A stretch of DNA of 64,000 bases, taken from NCBI GenBank assembly GCA_903842065.1, contig CAIMKZ010000013.1, forward strand, positions 62,001-126,000, given 5' to 3'. Source of the stretch: an uncultured Acidobacteriaceae bacterium. GTDB lineage: Bacteria > Acidobacteriota > Terriglobia > Terriglobales > Acidobacteriaceae. The notes under the pieces were generated by a model, which had not been told where the DNA came from, did no database searches, and saw nothing but the letters and a program-made list of their open reading frames with translations. The position numbers and the translations under genes were made by a program. Below are positions 8,358 through 16,787 of the stretch, piece by piece (within the stretch, counting starts at the first letter, position 1; the number at the start of each line of letters is the position of its first letter).

Positions 8358-10571
8358 TTACGCCGGATAATCCAGCGCCTCGGGAATCATCACCTTGCCG
8401 ATCGTCTCCGCCGCGCGGTCCTTGGCCAGCCGCGATCCGGTCAGGCACATCGTCAGCTTGTTCTGCAACCGCAGGAACTCCTCAGACCCCGCGCAGCCCG
8501 CGCACGGCCCCGCCTTCAGCGGATGGCTGCCGTCGTTGCCCAGCACATCGAGCGCAATCGCGCCGATCCCCGGCATCGTCTCTTCCAGCTCGTCGATCTC
8601 CGACGCCAGGAAGCAGTTGCGATGCTCTTCCTCGTCCCAGCTCGGATGCCGGTTGTAGCCGAAGACCAGCTCGGCGCAGATGCGCGAAGCCTCACCGGCC
8701 GCAAGCGCTGCCTGCGAGTAGCACAGGTCGCTCAGGAACAGCACCGTCGCTTCGAGATCTTCCGCCACGACCGGATCGTTCGGCCCGTTCTTCTCAAGCG
8801 CCAGCACGTCCAGAATCTGCGACCGCGAGGCCACCAGCCAGCTCAGCGCATCGGCCAGGGCAAAGGTCACGCCCTGCCGCTGCCCGTGGTAGAGCTTGCC
8901 GCCCGTGGGATCGGTCGCGTTTTGCAGATGATTCAGCGACCACAGCCACAGCGTCATCGCCGAGGCCAGCGTGCAGGCTCCGGTTCCGGGCTTGCTCGAA
9001 GCGATCGAGCGCATCTCGCGAATCCAGTTGCGGAAGATAGCCAGGAAGACCTCGTTGGTCATCGTCACCGTCATCTGCCGGCGCTGCACGGCCTCCGGAC
9101 CCTCGTAAGTAGCCTCGAGCTGTGCGTCCATCCACTTGTTGGCCAGGTAGCCGGGGCAGTCTTCGGTGATGCCGTAGCCGCCCATCAAACTCACTGCCTC
9201 GCGCAGCATGTTCGCGCCGTGGCCGGTGTTCCACAGCTTGGTTGCCGGGCACAGAACATTGGCCTCGGCGTCGAGGATCACGAACTGCACCAGCGGATCG
9301 GCCTCAAGTTCGGCCCGCCGCGGATCGTCTTCCTTCATCGCCAGCAGTTCCAGAGCCTTCTCCGCGCTCTCCTTCAGTGCCTTCATCTCCGCGCGGCCGC
9401 CATTCACGCCGCGCTCCTTCATGATCTCGAACTTCTGCTTCTCGAGCGGGTCCAGCGCATCGAACAGCCGCGCCGTCTCAAAGCCCAGCGAACTGGCCGC
9501 TTCGCCCGCGGCCCACACATCTACCAGCCGATGCAGCGCGTCTTCCCGCTGCTGGATGCCCTGCTCGTAGCGCAACGATCCGGGCTTTGCGCCCTCAGCT
9601 CCGCGGAAGCGCTGACGGTGGTAGCGGATCACCGGCTCAATCGCCGAAAGCAGCTTGGCCGCGGACATGATGCCCACCGGAACGCGCGTCCGCCGGAAGA
9701 CCGCCTCGATCACATCGCCGTGGTTGCAGTTCGGCACAATCACGCCGTCCTTCACCGTGTAGCCGCCGATGATCCGGCTCGCCGGAACCTTCAGGTTGAA
9801 GACCGGATCGCAGGTGGAAGAGAGCTGATGCACCAGCTTCTTGGTCGGCGTGCCGCGATCGAAGGTGCCCGGGTCGCCTATCTCGAGAATCACCATGCAG
9901 GTGCCCTTGATGCGTTCGTCGTCAGAGCCCACCGCGGCGGTCACAAAGTTCGCAAAGCCCATGTTGGTGATAAAGCGCCCGCGCTTGTCCACCTCGATGA
10001 TCGGCTCCTCGCCGTCCTTCCACTCGGCCACGCGTACCTTGCCGCTCAACATGCCGGTGTCAACGCCCACGTAGGGAATCGGTTCGGTCAGCGCAAAGGC
10101 GCCACGCCACGGTTCACGGTCCTCGCCCGGCGCTGCCGGTGCCGACAGGCTCATGTAGTGCTGCTTCTGCTCCGGTGTGCCACGCTCGTGGATTGGCGCC
10201 AGCGCCAGAAATCCTGCCAGGCTCGCCGTCGCCGCGCCGCCGTCCACCCAGGCCAGCTCAAAGGCCGCCAGGCTCAGCGCCAGGTTCTTTGGTCCGGCGA
10301 TAAAGCCGCCCTCTTCCGGTTCCATGAACGCCGCCGTCACGCCCGCCTGATCGAAGGCCTTCAGCATGTCGTTCTTGCCGGGGGTCCACTCGTGGGTGTT
10401 GCGCTCGCCGGCGGCAACCAGACGAGCCACCGTCCCGCGGGCCACGCCGCGCGTAGACTGCACCAGCATCTGAAGATCGAAGCGGTCTGCAAAACGCCAC
10501 AAGATCTGGCGTACGGCATCACCGGGGAGGGTAAGCATGGACTTGGTTGCGGTCGGTGCGGTTGCACTCAT
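8358..10571 (-). CDS. Large acyl-CoA dehydrogenase-like flavoprotein
   Basis: A 737-residue acyl-CoA dehydrogenase family protein, far longer than the usual ~380 residues. A-F-A-L-T-E-P (residues ~155-161) is the FAD/substrate strand of the family. L-M-G-G-Y-G-I-T-E-D-C-P and A-T-Y-E-G-P-E-A-V-Q-R-R-Q (residues ~460-500) match the C-terminal helical region, where Y-E-G contains the catalytic base in several family members. The extra ~200 C-terminal residues are helical and end with a Cys-containing stretch (G-P-C-A-G-C-A-G). Start 10571 has AAAGGG upstream. It is the first gene of the ETF cluster; electrons would pass to EtfAB. The substrate is unknown because no thiolase or hydratase is adjacent. 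Confidence 0.85.
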   Translation of the reverse strand: MSATAPTATKSMLTLPGDAVRQILWRFADRFDLQMLVQSTRGVARGTVARLVAAGERNTHEWTPGKNDMLKAFDQAGVTAAFMEPEEGGFIAGPKNLALSLAAFELAWVDGGAATASLAGFLALAPIHERGTPEQKQHYMSLSAPAAPGEDREPWRGAFALTEPIPYVGVDTGMLSGKVRVAEWKDGEEPIIEVDKRGRFITNMGFANFVTAAVGSDDERIKGTCMVILEIGDPGTFDRGTPTKKLVHQLSSTCDPVFNLKVPASRIIGGYTVKDGVIVPNCNHGDVIEAVFRRTRVPVGIMSAAKLLSAIEPVIRYHRQRFRGAEGAKPGSLRYEQGIQQREDALHRLVDVWAAGEAASSLGFETARLFDALDPLEKQKFEIMKERGVNGGRAEMKALKESAEKALELLAMKEDDPRRAELEADPLVQFVILDAEANVLCPATKLWNTGHGANMLREAVSLMGGYGITEDCPGYLANKWMDAQLEATYEGPEAVQRRQMTVTMTNEVFLAIFRNWIREMRSIASSKPGTGACTLASAMTLWLWSLNHLQNATDPTGGKLYHGQRQGVTFALADALSWLVASRSQILDVLALEKNGPNDPVVAEDLEATVLFLSDLCYSQAALAAGEASRICAELVFGYNRHPSWDEEEHRNCFLASEIDELEETMPGIGAIALDVLGNDGSHPLKAGPCAGCAGSEEFLRLQNKLTMCLTGSRLAKDRAAETIGKVMIPEALDYPA

Positions 10572-10741
10572 GAATGTGCCCTTTCAATTCGATAAGCCAC
10601 AAAATCCCCTACCCGTTCACGGCTGCCGCTCTTGCCATCCGGCTACAACCTGCGTTTGCCCGGAGTGAAAGAGTTCGGGATCGGGTATTTGGGGGCTTCG
10701 AAATTCCATCTCCATTTTCGTGGACAGCGCTTGTCTTGAAT

Positions 10742-10757
10742 TGTGACTTGCATCACG
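10742..10757. promoter_or_regulatory. CRP/FNR-family dyad
   Basis: TGTGA-CTTGCA-TCACG fits the TGTGA-N6-TCACA consensus of CRP-type regulators at 9 of 10 positions. It lies in the 475-bp divergent region between the acyl-CoA dehydrogenase gene and the first multihaem cytochrome gene, 171 bp from the former start. Confidence 0.45.
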
Positions 10758-10887
10758 ATTTTAGACTACTTAGTGCCTCAACAGGCCAAAGGTGCACGCC
10801 TGCCGACTGGCTTTACGCCGCACCGCCCATCCAATCCGCCTTCTGTGTGATCTGCACCGCTCGGGATGTGATCTCGGTCCCGGTGCC

Positions 10888-10903
10888 TGTGACTCGGGTC
10901 ACT
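10888..10903. promoter_or_regulatory. CRP/FNR-family dyad
   Basis: TGTGA-CTCGGG-TCACT, 144 bp before the 11-haem cytochrome start at 11047. The surrounding sequence (gtgactcgggtcactgcc) closely resembles that upstream of the fused cytochrome gene at 14558. The remainder of the 10572-11046 gap shows no convincing gene. Confidence 0.5.
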
Positions 10904-11046
10904 GCCAGTACCCCTCTCAACAGAGTGATCTCAATAGATAGATGCCCAGATACCGGAGTGCACTCAAACCGGATCTTCAACCGAACCCATCACGACGCCG
11001 GGATAGGGAAATACGCCTTGTTTGCCCGGAGAAGGAAGACGGCAGG

Positions 11047-12279
11047 ATGACACCAGCCGCTTGTAAACGGATACCAATCTCATCGGCACGCTTGTCCAGG
11101 CTTGCTCTCTGGGCCGCACTCGTGGCCGCAGTTGCTTTCCTGGCAGCGCCTGTACGGCTCGTCGCGCAGGATTGCCTCGCCTGCCACGGCGACGCCTCCA
11201 TGACCAACTCGGCCGGACACAGCATCGCCGTCGACGGCAAAAAGTTCGAGCAGAGCATCCACGGAGCCCTCGGATGCAACACCTGCCATGCAGACGTCAA
11301 AGGCTATCCCCACCCCGAGAAGGTTGCGCCGGTCCAGTGCGAAAAGTGCCACGCCGACCAGGCCAATCAACTCAAGGGAAGCGTTCACACCGATAGCAAG
11401 GACCACCCCTGCACCAGCTGCCACGGCAGCGCTCACGAGATCACGCCCAAGACCGACCCAACGTCGGCCGTCTACCCGCTCAACGTGCCCAAGACCTGCG
11501 GCAACTGCCACGCCAACAACGGCATGGCGCAGAAGCACGGCCTCGACAGCGTCTATCCCAACTACATCGACTCCATCCACGGATTCGCGCTCAGCAAGGA
11601 AGGCCTGCTCGTCGCCGCCAACTGCCAGAGCTGCCACGGTTCGCACGGCATTCTCAGCCGCAAGGACCCCCAGAGCCCCACCCACAAGGCCAACATCCCC
11701 GTTACCTGCGGCAAGTGCCACGCCAAGATCAACGCCAACTATCAGATGGGCGTTCACGGCCAGGCCATCGCCAAGGGCGACCTCAACGCTCCGGTCTGCT
11801 CTGACTGCCACACCGCACACGCCATCCTTCAGCCCACTGAGAGCGCGTTCCGCATGCAGTCCACGCCCATCTGCGGCAACTGCCACAAAGACAAGTTCTC
11901 AACCTATCGCGACACCTTCCACTCTCAGCTCGGCTCCCTCGGCGGATACGTCGAGACCGCGCGCTGCTGGGACTGTCACGAGGCCCACGATGTCCGGCCC
12001 ACTGCGGACCCAGCCTCGCCGGTCAACCCGGCTAACCTCGTCGTCACCTGCGGCCGCTGCCACAACGGCGCAAACCTCAGCTTCGTGCAGTATCAGCCCC
12101 ACGCCAACGCCAACGACCGCAAGCTCAGCCCGGGCCTCTACTTCGTCCGTCTCTTCATGAACCTGCTGCTGATCAGCGTGCTCACCTTCTTCATCATTCA
12201 CACGATCCTCTGGATCATCCGCTCGCGATACAACCAGGTCAAAGCCGGCAAGTCCGGGAACGGAGGAAACCATGCCTGA
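11047..12279 (+). CDS. Undecahaem c-type cytochrome with C-terminal membrane anchor
   Basis: Exported cytochrome of 410 residues. A signal peptide (residues ~15-38, ending V-R-L-V-A-Q) is followed by eleven C-x-x-C-H haem-binding motifs, from C-L-A-C-H to C-G-R-C-H, and a single transmembrane helix near the C-terminus (L-L-L-I-S-V-L-T-F-F-I-I-H). Spacing repeats as C-x-x-C-H-G-S-H blocks about 45-60 residues apart, suggesting internal duplication of a cytochrome c3/DmsE-like unit. The ATG at 11047 is preferred because longer frames have no signal peptide at their start. It overlaps the following cytochrome b gene by 8 bp, so the two are surely co-translated and form a quinone-linked electron conduit. 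Confidence 0.88.
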   Translation: MTPAACKRIPISSARLSRLALWAALVAAVAFLAAPVRLVAQDCLACHGDASMTNSAGHSIAVDGKKFEQSIHGALGCNTCHADVKGYPHPEKVAPVQCEKCHADQANQLKGSVHTDSKDHPCTSCHGSAHEITPKTDPTSAVYPLNVPKTCGNCHANNGMAQKHGLDSVYPNYIDSIHGFALSKEGLLVAANCQSCHGSHGILSRKDPQSPTHKANIPVTCGKCHAKINANYQMGVHGQAIAKGDLNAPVCSDCHTAHAILQPTESAFRMQSTPICGNCHKDKFSTYRDTFHSQLGSLGGYVETARCWDCHEAHDVRPTADPASPVNPANLVVTCGRCHNGANLSFVQYQPHANANDRKLSPGLYFVRLFMNLLLISVLTFFIIHTILWIIRSRYNQVKAGKSGNGGNHA

Positions 12280-13132
12280 GATGGAAGTCACTTCCGCTAC
12301 ACCGAACGCCCCCGCGCCTGAAGGCCGGCACTTTGTCCGCTTCACCCGCGAGCAGCGCTACCTGCACGCTACGCTCTTCACCACTTTCCTGGGTCTGGCC
12401 GCCACCGGCCTGCCCATCCGCTTCAGTGACAGCTTCTGGGCCCGCGGAGCAGCTTCGGCCGTCGGAGGCTTCGGCGCAATTCTGTTCCTCCACAAGCTCT
12501 GCGCTATCGTGCTCACCATCGCCTTCCTCCTGCACGTCAAGGAGATCTTCACCCGCGCCTTCGTCAATCGCCAGAAGGGCATCTTCTGGGGGCCCACCTC
12601 GATGATCGCCAACTGGAAGGATGCCAAGGATCTCGTCGGCCACCTGCGCTGGTTCGTCGGCCTCGGACCCCGTCCCCAGTTCGATCGCTACGCCTACTGG
12701 GAGAAGTTCGACTACTGGGCCGTCTTCTGGGGCATGATCGTCATCGGCTTCTCGGGCTACGCCATGTGGTTCGCGCCCTTCTTCGCCCACTTCCTCCCCG
12801 GATGGGCCTTGAACGCCGTGCTCGTCATCCACTCGGAAGAGGGCCTGCTCGCCATCCTCTTCATCTTCTCCATCCACTTCGTCAACACCCACCTCCGCCC
12901 CGACACCTTCCCCATGGACATGGTCATCTTCACCGGCGTCGAGAGCGAAGAGGAACTCAAGCACAAGCGCCCGCTGGAGTACGAGCGCATCAAGGCCTCG
13001 GGCGAGCTGGAAACGCGCATCGGCCAGGCCGCTCCCGTCTGGCTCCTCAACTTCTCGAAGGTCGTAGGCACCATCGCCATCGCCATCGGGCTTATCCTGC
13101 TGGTGCTAGCGCTCACAGCCTACTTCGACTAA
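12272..13132 (+). CDS. Cytochrome b (b561/formate dehydrogenase gamma-like)
   Basis: Integral membrane protein of 286 residues. Helices lie at about residues 31-50, 67-90, 143-165, 176-200 and 258-282, with histidines in positions typical of di-haem b cytochromes (L-H-A-T, L-H-K-L, L-L-H-V-K, I-H-S-E-E, I-H-F-V-N-T-H). It would oxidise or reduce menaquinone and exchange electrons with the 11-haem cytochrome encoded immediately upstream, with which it overlaps by 8 bp. The module after the haem domain in the protein at 14559-16532 is a paralogue of this one. A strong terminator follows 36 bp downstream, so the unit is bicistronic. Confidence 0.87.
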   Translation: MPEMEVTSATPNAPAPEGRHFVRFTREQRYLHATLFTTFLGLAATGLPIRFSDSFWARGAASAVGGFGAILFLHKLCAIVLTIAFLLHVKEIFTRAFVNRQKGIFWGPTSMIANWKDAKDLVGHLRWFVGLGPRPQFDRYAYWEKFDYWAVFWGMIVIGFSGYAMWFAPFFAHFLPGWALNAVLVIHSEEGLLAILFIFSIHFVNTHLRPDTFPMDMVIFTGVESEEELKHKRPLEYERIKASGELETRIGQAAPVWLLNFSKVVGTIAIAIGLILLVLALTAYFD

Positions 13133-13167
13133 CCCGCGCGGAAAGCGCTGGCCACAGCCGTATTACT

Positions 13168-13206
13168 CACGAGGGGCGGATCAATCGATCCGCCCCTCGT
13201 GCTTTT
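13168..13206 (+). terminator. Rho-independent terminator
   Basis: A 15-bp perfect stem (left arm CACGAGGGGCGGATC, 4-nt loop) followed by CTTTTG, ending the 11-haem/cytochrome b operon. Confidence 0.85.
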
Positions 13207-13225
13207 GATTCCAACCACCAACTCT

Positions 13226-13260
13226 GGGTGCCCCAGGTCTCGATTTTGAGACCTGGGAGA
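13226..13260 (+). repeat. Palindromic repeat type 1
   Basis: GGGTGCC followed by arms CCAGGTCTC and GAGACCTGG with a GATTTT loop. A type-2 element begins exactly 76 bp later at 13302. Confidence 0.9.
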
Positions 13261-13301
13261 GATCGACCCTCAATCGGCCACTCTCAATCACTCACAACTC
13301 T

Positions 13302-13343
13302 GGGTGCCCTATCCTACCCACGTTCTTTGTGGGTAGGGTGGGG
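13302..13343 (+). repeat. Palindromic repeat type 2
   Basis: Same GGGTGCCC start as type 1 but a different stem, CCTACCCAC paired with GTGGGTAGG, then GTGGGG. The rest of the 13344-13546 gap holds a fragment of the CATCCTGAACGA repeat and nothing else I can identify. Confidence 0.8.
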
Positions 13344-13546
13344 ACCACGACACCCAACTCACTTCTGTCATCCTGAACGACCCTGAGCATGGCAAAGGGG
13401 ATTGAAGGATTCGCGGTTACCTTACTGTGCCTATGCGGCATACTGACTCAAACGGGTAAAGTTCGAACCACCTGGAAAGCAGCTGTTGATTGCCTGCAAC
13501 ACGCGGAGTAATCTTGTTGCTTCTCAGGACTGTCTGGTAACTGCGC

Positions 13547-14515
13547 ATGAATGACTTATTGCTCAATTCGGCTGAAGTGCTATCTGAAGAGGTGGCCGGT
13601 GGCCACGGCGACCGCTGGGGTGTTTTTGTTGGCGGCTCCGATGTGGCTATTGAAAAGCTGGTGACAACTATTAAAAGTGCGGAGTTGTTCAACTACGGCT
13701 TGGCGGACAATGCCGCAATGGAAGCCATCGTTGCTGCTGGTGAGCCTTGGGGGACGCTGTTACTGTATACGGGCCAGGAAAAGGGCATGAGTAGAACAGG
13801 GGCGATGTCCCTGATTGGACAACTCCCAGGCGGCACTGGTCGTAAACAACTTTGGTCGGCGTATCCCTTCTTCGGAGATGGGACCGAGGTAGACGGCTTT
13901 GTTGACCGATTGCTCTTGCATCCAAACCGAGTAGAAGCAACTCTTGAAATCGGACTGGAAAACGGGGCCCTAATCTCTGCGTTCGACCCACTCTTTTGTC
14001 TGCACCGCACTCTGTACAGAGAGGGTATATCCTATCGATTTTCGTTGGCCGCCCTCGCCTACACCATGACGCTGGCCCCGCAACGTGAGATTGTGATCGA
14101 CGATCCGGACGAGATTCGGCAATTCCGAGCGAGGACTGCCTGGGTAGAGCAACACGGTAAGTGGACAAGGGAAGACGAGGCCGCCGCACTTGCGGCATGG
14201 CAACCGAAAAAGCCTGAGGATTCGGAGCCGATTCGCTTTAACGCGAGTCACACGACAGCGTATTGGCCTACGGGTTTCTCCGACGACTCCGGATACTTGG
14301 GCGAAGTTGTTTGCGTAACCCCCGGTGCAGTGCGACTATTCGACACCACATTCTGGTGCATCGATGTCAAGCTCATCTCTGACGATGAGGGGGATCTGAT
14401 CGTGCCGATCTACGTCTCGGAATGTCTCTTTGAGGGAGATTGGCGTCCAAGCGTTGGGATATTCGTCACCGGCACCCTATGGATGCAGGCATACGCGAAA
14501 TCGCCCTCCTCGTAA
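13547..14515 (+). CDS. Hypothetical protein (322 aa)
   Basis: Soluble protein of 322 residues with no recognised family. Sequence features: G-G-H-G-D-R-W-G-V-F-V-G-G-S near the N-terminus, a tryptophan- and glutamate-rich centre, and a beta-rich C-terminus. No signal peptide, membrane helix or haem motif is visible, so a respiratory role is not indicated despite its position between two cytochrome units. Its base composition is less GC-rich than the flanking cytochrome genes and palindromic repeats precede it, which suggests a later insertion. ATG 13547 is the first in frame; no strong ribosome-binding site is seen. Confidence 0.6.
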   Translation: MNDLLLNSAEVLSEEVAGGHGDRWGVFVGGSDVAIEKLVTTIKSAELFNYGLADNAAMEAIVAAGEPWGTLLLYTGQEKGMSRTGAMSLIGQLPGGTGRKQLWSAYPFFGDGTEVDGFVDRLLLHPNRVEATLEIGLENGALISAFDPLFCLHRTLYREGISYRFSLAALAYTMTLAPQREIVIDDPDEIRQFRARTAWVEQHGKWTREDEAAALAAWQPKKPEDSEPIRFNASHTTAYWPTGFSDDSGYLGEVVCVTPGAVRLFDTTFWCIDVKLISDDEGDLIVPIYVSECLFEGDWRPSVGIFVTGTLWMQAYAKSPSS

Positions 14516-14557
14516 TCCGAAGTCACGCCGCCCCCTGTGATCTCCATGTGCACCCCC

Positions 14558-14573
14558 GGTGACCCGAGTCACT
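14558..14573. promoter_or_regulatory. CRP/FNR-family dyad
   Basis: GGTGA-CCCGAG-TCACT, almost the same sequence as the site at 10888. It overlaps the most upstream possible start of the fused cytochrome gene (14559), which argues that translation really begins at a later codon such as GTG 14607. Confidence 0.45.
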
Positions 14574-16532
14574 GCCCCAAACGCCACACCCATTTCTGCT
14601 AAGAAGGTGAAACCCTACAGATTTGCGTTCCTTGCCTGTTTCGCATTCGCATGGCTTCTGTCATCGGCCCCGGCCAACGCCGCGCCAAAGGCGAAAGACT
14701 CCGACTGCCTCGCCTGCCACTCCGACAAATCGCTCACCCGCGATATCAACGGCAAGGCCGCCAGCCTCTACGTCGATGGAGCACAGCTCAAGCACTCCAT
14801 CCACGGCTCCATGTTCGCCTGCGTCGATTGCCATACAGACATCAAGGGGCCGGTCCACGAGTCCACTCCCAAGAAGATCACCTGCGACAGTTGCCACGCC
14901 GAAGCCCAGCAGGCCTGGCAGCACTCCCTGCACTCCAAGCCCACCAGCACGAGCAAGAACTCGGCCGCCAACTGCCAGGACTGCCACGGAAACGTCCACA
15001 CCATCGTCGGCGGCGACGACCCCAAGTCACCCGTAAGCCACACCAACATCCCCAACACCTGCGGACGCTGCCACAGCCAGAAGTTCCTCATGGAGTCCAA
15101 CGGCCAGAGCGCGCAGCCCTTCTTCTCCTATCAGGAGAGCGTCCATGGACGCGCCGTTGAGAGCGGCTCGCAGAAGGCCGCCGTCTGCACGGACTGCCAC
15201 GGCTCCCACGCCATCCTCACCGCCAAAGACCCGCAGTCGCCCATCTACAACTTCAACGTCCCCGCCACCTGCGGCAAGTGCCACGTTGAAGTCACAAACA
15301 CCTTCAACGTAAGCATCCACGGCCAGTCCGTCGCCCGTGGCAACGCCATGGCCCCGGTCTGCACAGACTGCCACGGCATCCACTCCATCAAGTCGCCCAA
15401 GAACCCCACTTCGCCCACAGCCGATCAGAACATCTCCCGCGACACCTGCGCACCCTGTCACGATCGCGTCCGCCTCTCTCAGGAGTTCGGTGTTCCCACG
15501 CAAAACGTAGCCAGCTACTTCGACAGCTACCACGGACTCGCCGCCGAGGGCGGATCGGTCGTCGCCGCCAACTGCTCCAGTTGCCACGGCGTTCACGACA
15601 TCCTGCCTTCTTCTGATCCCCGCTCCACCATCAACGCCGCTCACCTTGAAGCCACCTGCGGCAAGTGCCACAAGGGCGTCGGCGCAAAGTTCATCCTGGC
15701 CAAGGTCCACCTCGACTCCGGCTCCAACGCCAAAGGCCTTGACTCGGTTGCCGTGCGCTGGGTCCGCTGGATCTACATCCCGCTCATCATTCTCGTCATC
15801 GGCGGCATGTTCCTGCACAACGTCATCATCTGGCGCTTCAAGGCTCTGGCTCGTCGCAGCATGGCCAATCCATATATGACGCGCATGACCGTTCGCCAGC
15901 GCTGGCAGCACCTCACTCTGCTGGTCAGCTTCATTCTGCTGGTCATCACCGGCTTCGCCCTCAAGTTCCCCGACACCTGGTTCGCTCACACCCTCGGTAT
16001 GGGCGAGAACCTGCGCGGCATCATCCACCGCGTGGCCGGAGTCGTCCTCATCCTCGCCGGCTTCTACCACGTCTTCTACCTCATCGCTCTGAGCGAAGGC
16101 CGCCGCATGTTCCGCGACATGTTCCCCACGCTCAAGGATGCCTTCGACGTTCTCGCCACCATGAAGTACTACCTCGGCCTCAGCAAGCAGAAGCCGAAGT
16201 TCGGCCGCTTCTCTTACGCCGAGAAGGCCGAGTACTGGGCTCTGGTCTGGGGAACGGCTCTCATGGGTCTCACCGGCATCATGCTCTGGGCCAAGGTTTG
16301 GGTCGGCAACACGCTCGCCCGCTGGTGGGTAGATGTAGCCACATCCATCCACTTCTACGAGGCCATCCTCGCCACCCTGGCCATCGTCGTCTGGCACTTC
16401 TACCAGGTCTTCCTCGATCCGGATGTCTATCCCATGAACTGGGCCTGGTACGACGGAAAGATGCCGGTCGATCAGTACAAACACGAGCACGAACTCGACA
16501 CCGAATCGCTCGAAGAGGGCGATTTGAAATAG
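14559..16532 (+). CDS. Fused undecahaem cytochrome c - cytochrome b
   Basis: A single 657-residue chain. It has a signal peptide (hydrophobic core F-A-F-L-A-C-F-A-F-A-W-L-L, then A-N-A-A), eleven C-x-x-C-H motifs (C-L-A-C-H to C-G-K-C-H, residues ~50-375), a membrane helix, and a four-helix cytochrome b domain (residues ~445-620) with conserved histidines. It corresponds to the two overlapping genes at 11047-13132 joined into one. The start is uncertain: the GTG at 14559 overlaps a dyad, and GTG 14607 would still leave a complete signal peptide. Likely role: electron exchange between menaquinone and periplasmic redox partners such as the next gene's product. A large hairpin follows. Confidence 0.87.
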   Translation: MTRVTAPNATPISAKKVKPYRFAFLACFAFAWLLSSAPANAAPKAKDSDCLACHSDKSLTRDINGKAASLYVDGAQLKHSIHGSMFACVDCHTDIKGPVHESTPKKITCDSCHAEAQQAWQHSLHSKPTSTSKNSAANCQDCHGNVHTIVGGDDPKSPVSHTNIPNTCGRCHSQKFLMESNGQSAQPFFSYQESVHGRAVESGSQKAAVCTDCHGSHAILTAKDPQSPIYNFNVPATCGKCHVEVTNTFNVSIHGQSVARGNAMAPVCTDCHGIHSIKSPKNPTSPTADQNISRDTCAPCHDRVRLSQEFGVPTQNVASYFDSYHGLAAEGGSVVAANCSSCHGVHDILPSSDPRSTINAAHLEATCGKCHKGVGAKFILAKVHLDSGSNAKGLDSVAVRWVRWIYIPLIILVIGGMFLHNVIIWRFKALARRSMANPYMTRMTVRQRWQHLTLLVSFILLVITGFALKFPDTWFAHTLGMGENLRGIIHRVAGVVLILAGFYHVFYLIALSEGRRMFRDMFPTLKDAFDVLATMKYYLGLSKQKPKFGRFSYAEKAEYWALVWGTALMGLTGIMLWAKVWVGNTLARWWVDVATSIHFYEAILATLAIVVWHFYQVFLDPDVYPMNWAWYDGKMPVDQYKHEHELDTESLEEGDLK

Positions 16533-16574
16533 TTCGTGGAAGTTAGAAGCCGGATTTCCGGCTCCTGACGCACA

Positions 16575-16638
16575 ACAAGGAGGGCGATTTTCATTACCTG
16601 AACTGATCAGGCGAAGAAAATGCCCTCCTTGTAACTTT
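16575..16638 (+). terminator. Large stem-loop terminator
   Basis: Arms ACAAGGAGGGC and GCCCTCCTTGT pair perfectly. Inside them ATTTTC pairs with GAAAAT, and the loop is ~20 nt. It is followed by AACTTTTG. It separates the fused cytochrome gene from the octahaem cytochrome gene. Confidence 0.7.
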
Positions 16639-16787
16639 TGTCACTGCAAGTGCCTCAATAGCGGTTCAAACATTATCTCGCGTAATCGTTCAGCAACTTT
16701 GGCTTCTGAACCGCTCTGGCTACCAGAGCGGAGAGAGCCGACCGATGATCCATTGGGCAAATGAACGGAATAACGAGGAGACTAGAA

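Noticed and set aside
8343-10595. Open frame of 750 codons antisense to the acyl-CoA dehydrogenase gene
   Set aside because: It mirrors the codon structure of the real gene in high-GC DNA; Arg/His/Leu-rich product with no domain, while the opposite strand encodes a recognisable enzyme.
15027-16490. Long minus-strand open frame within the fused cytochrome gene
   Set aside because: The plus strand has eleven haem motifs and a membrane domain; the antisense product is a composition artefact.
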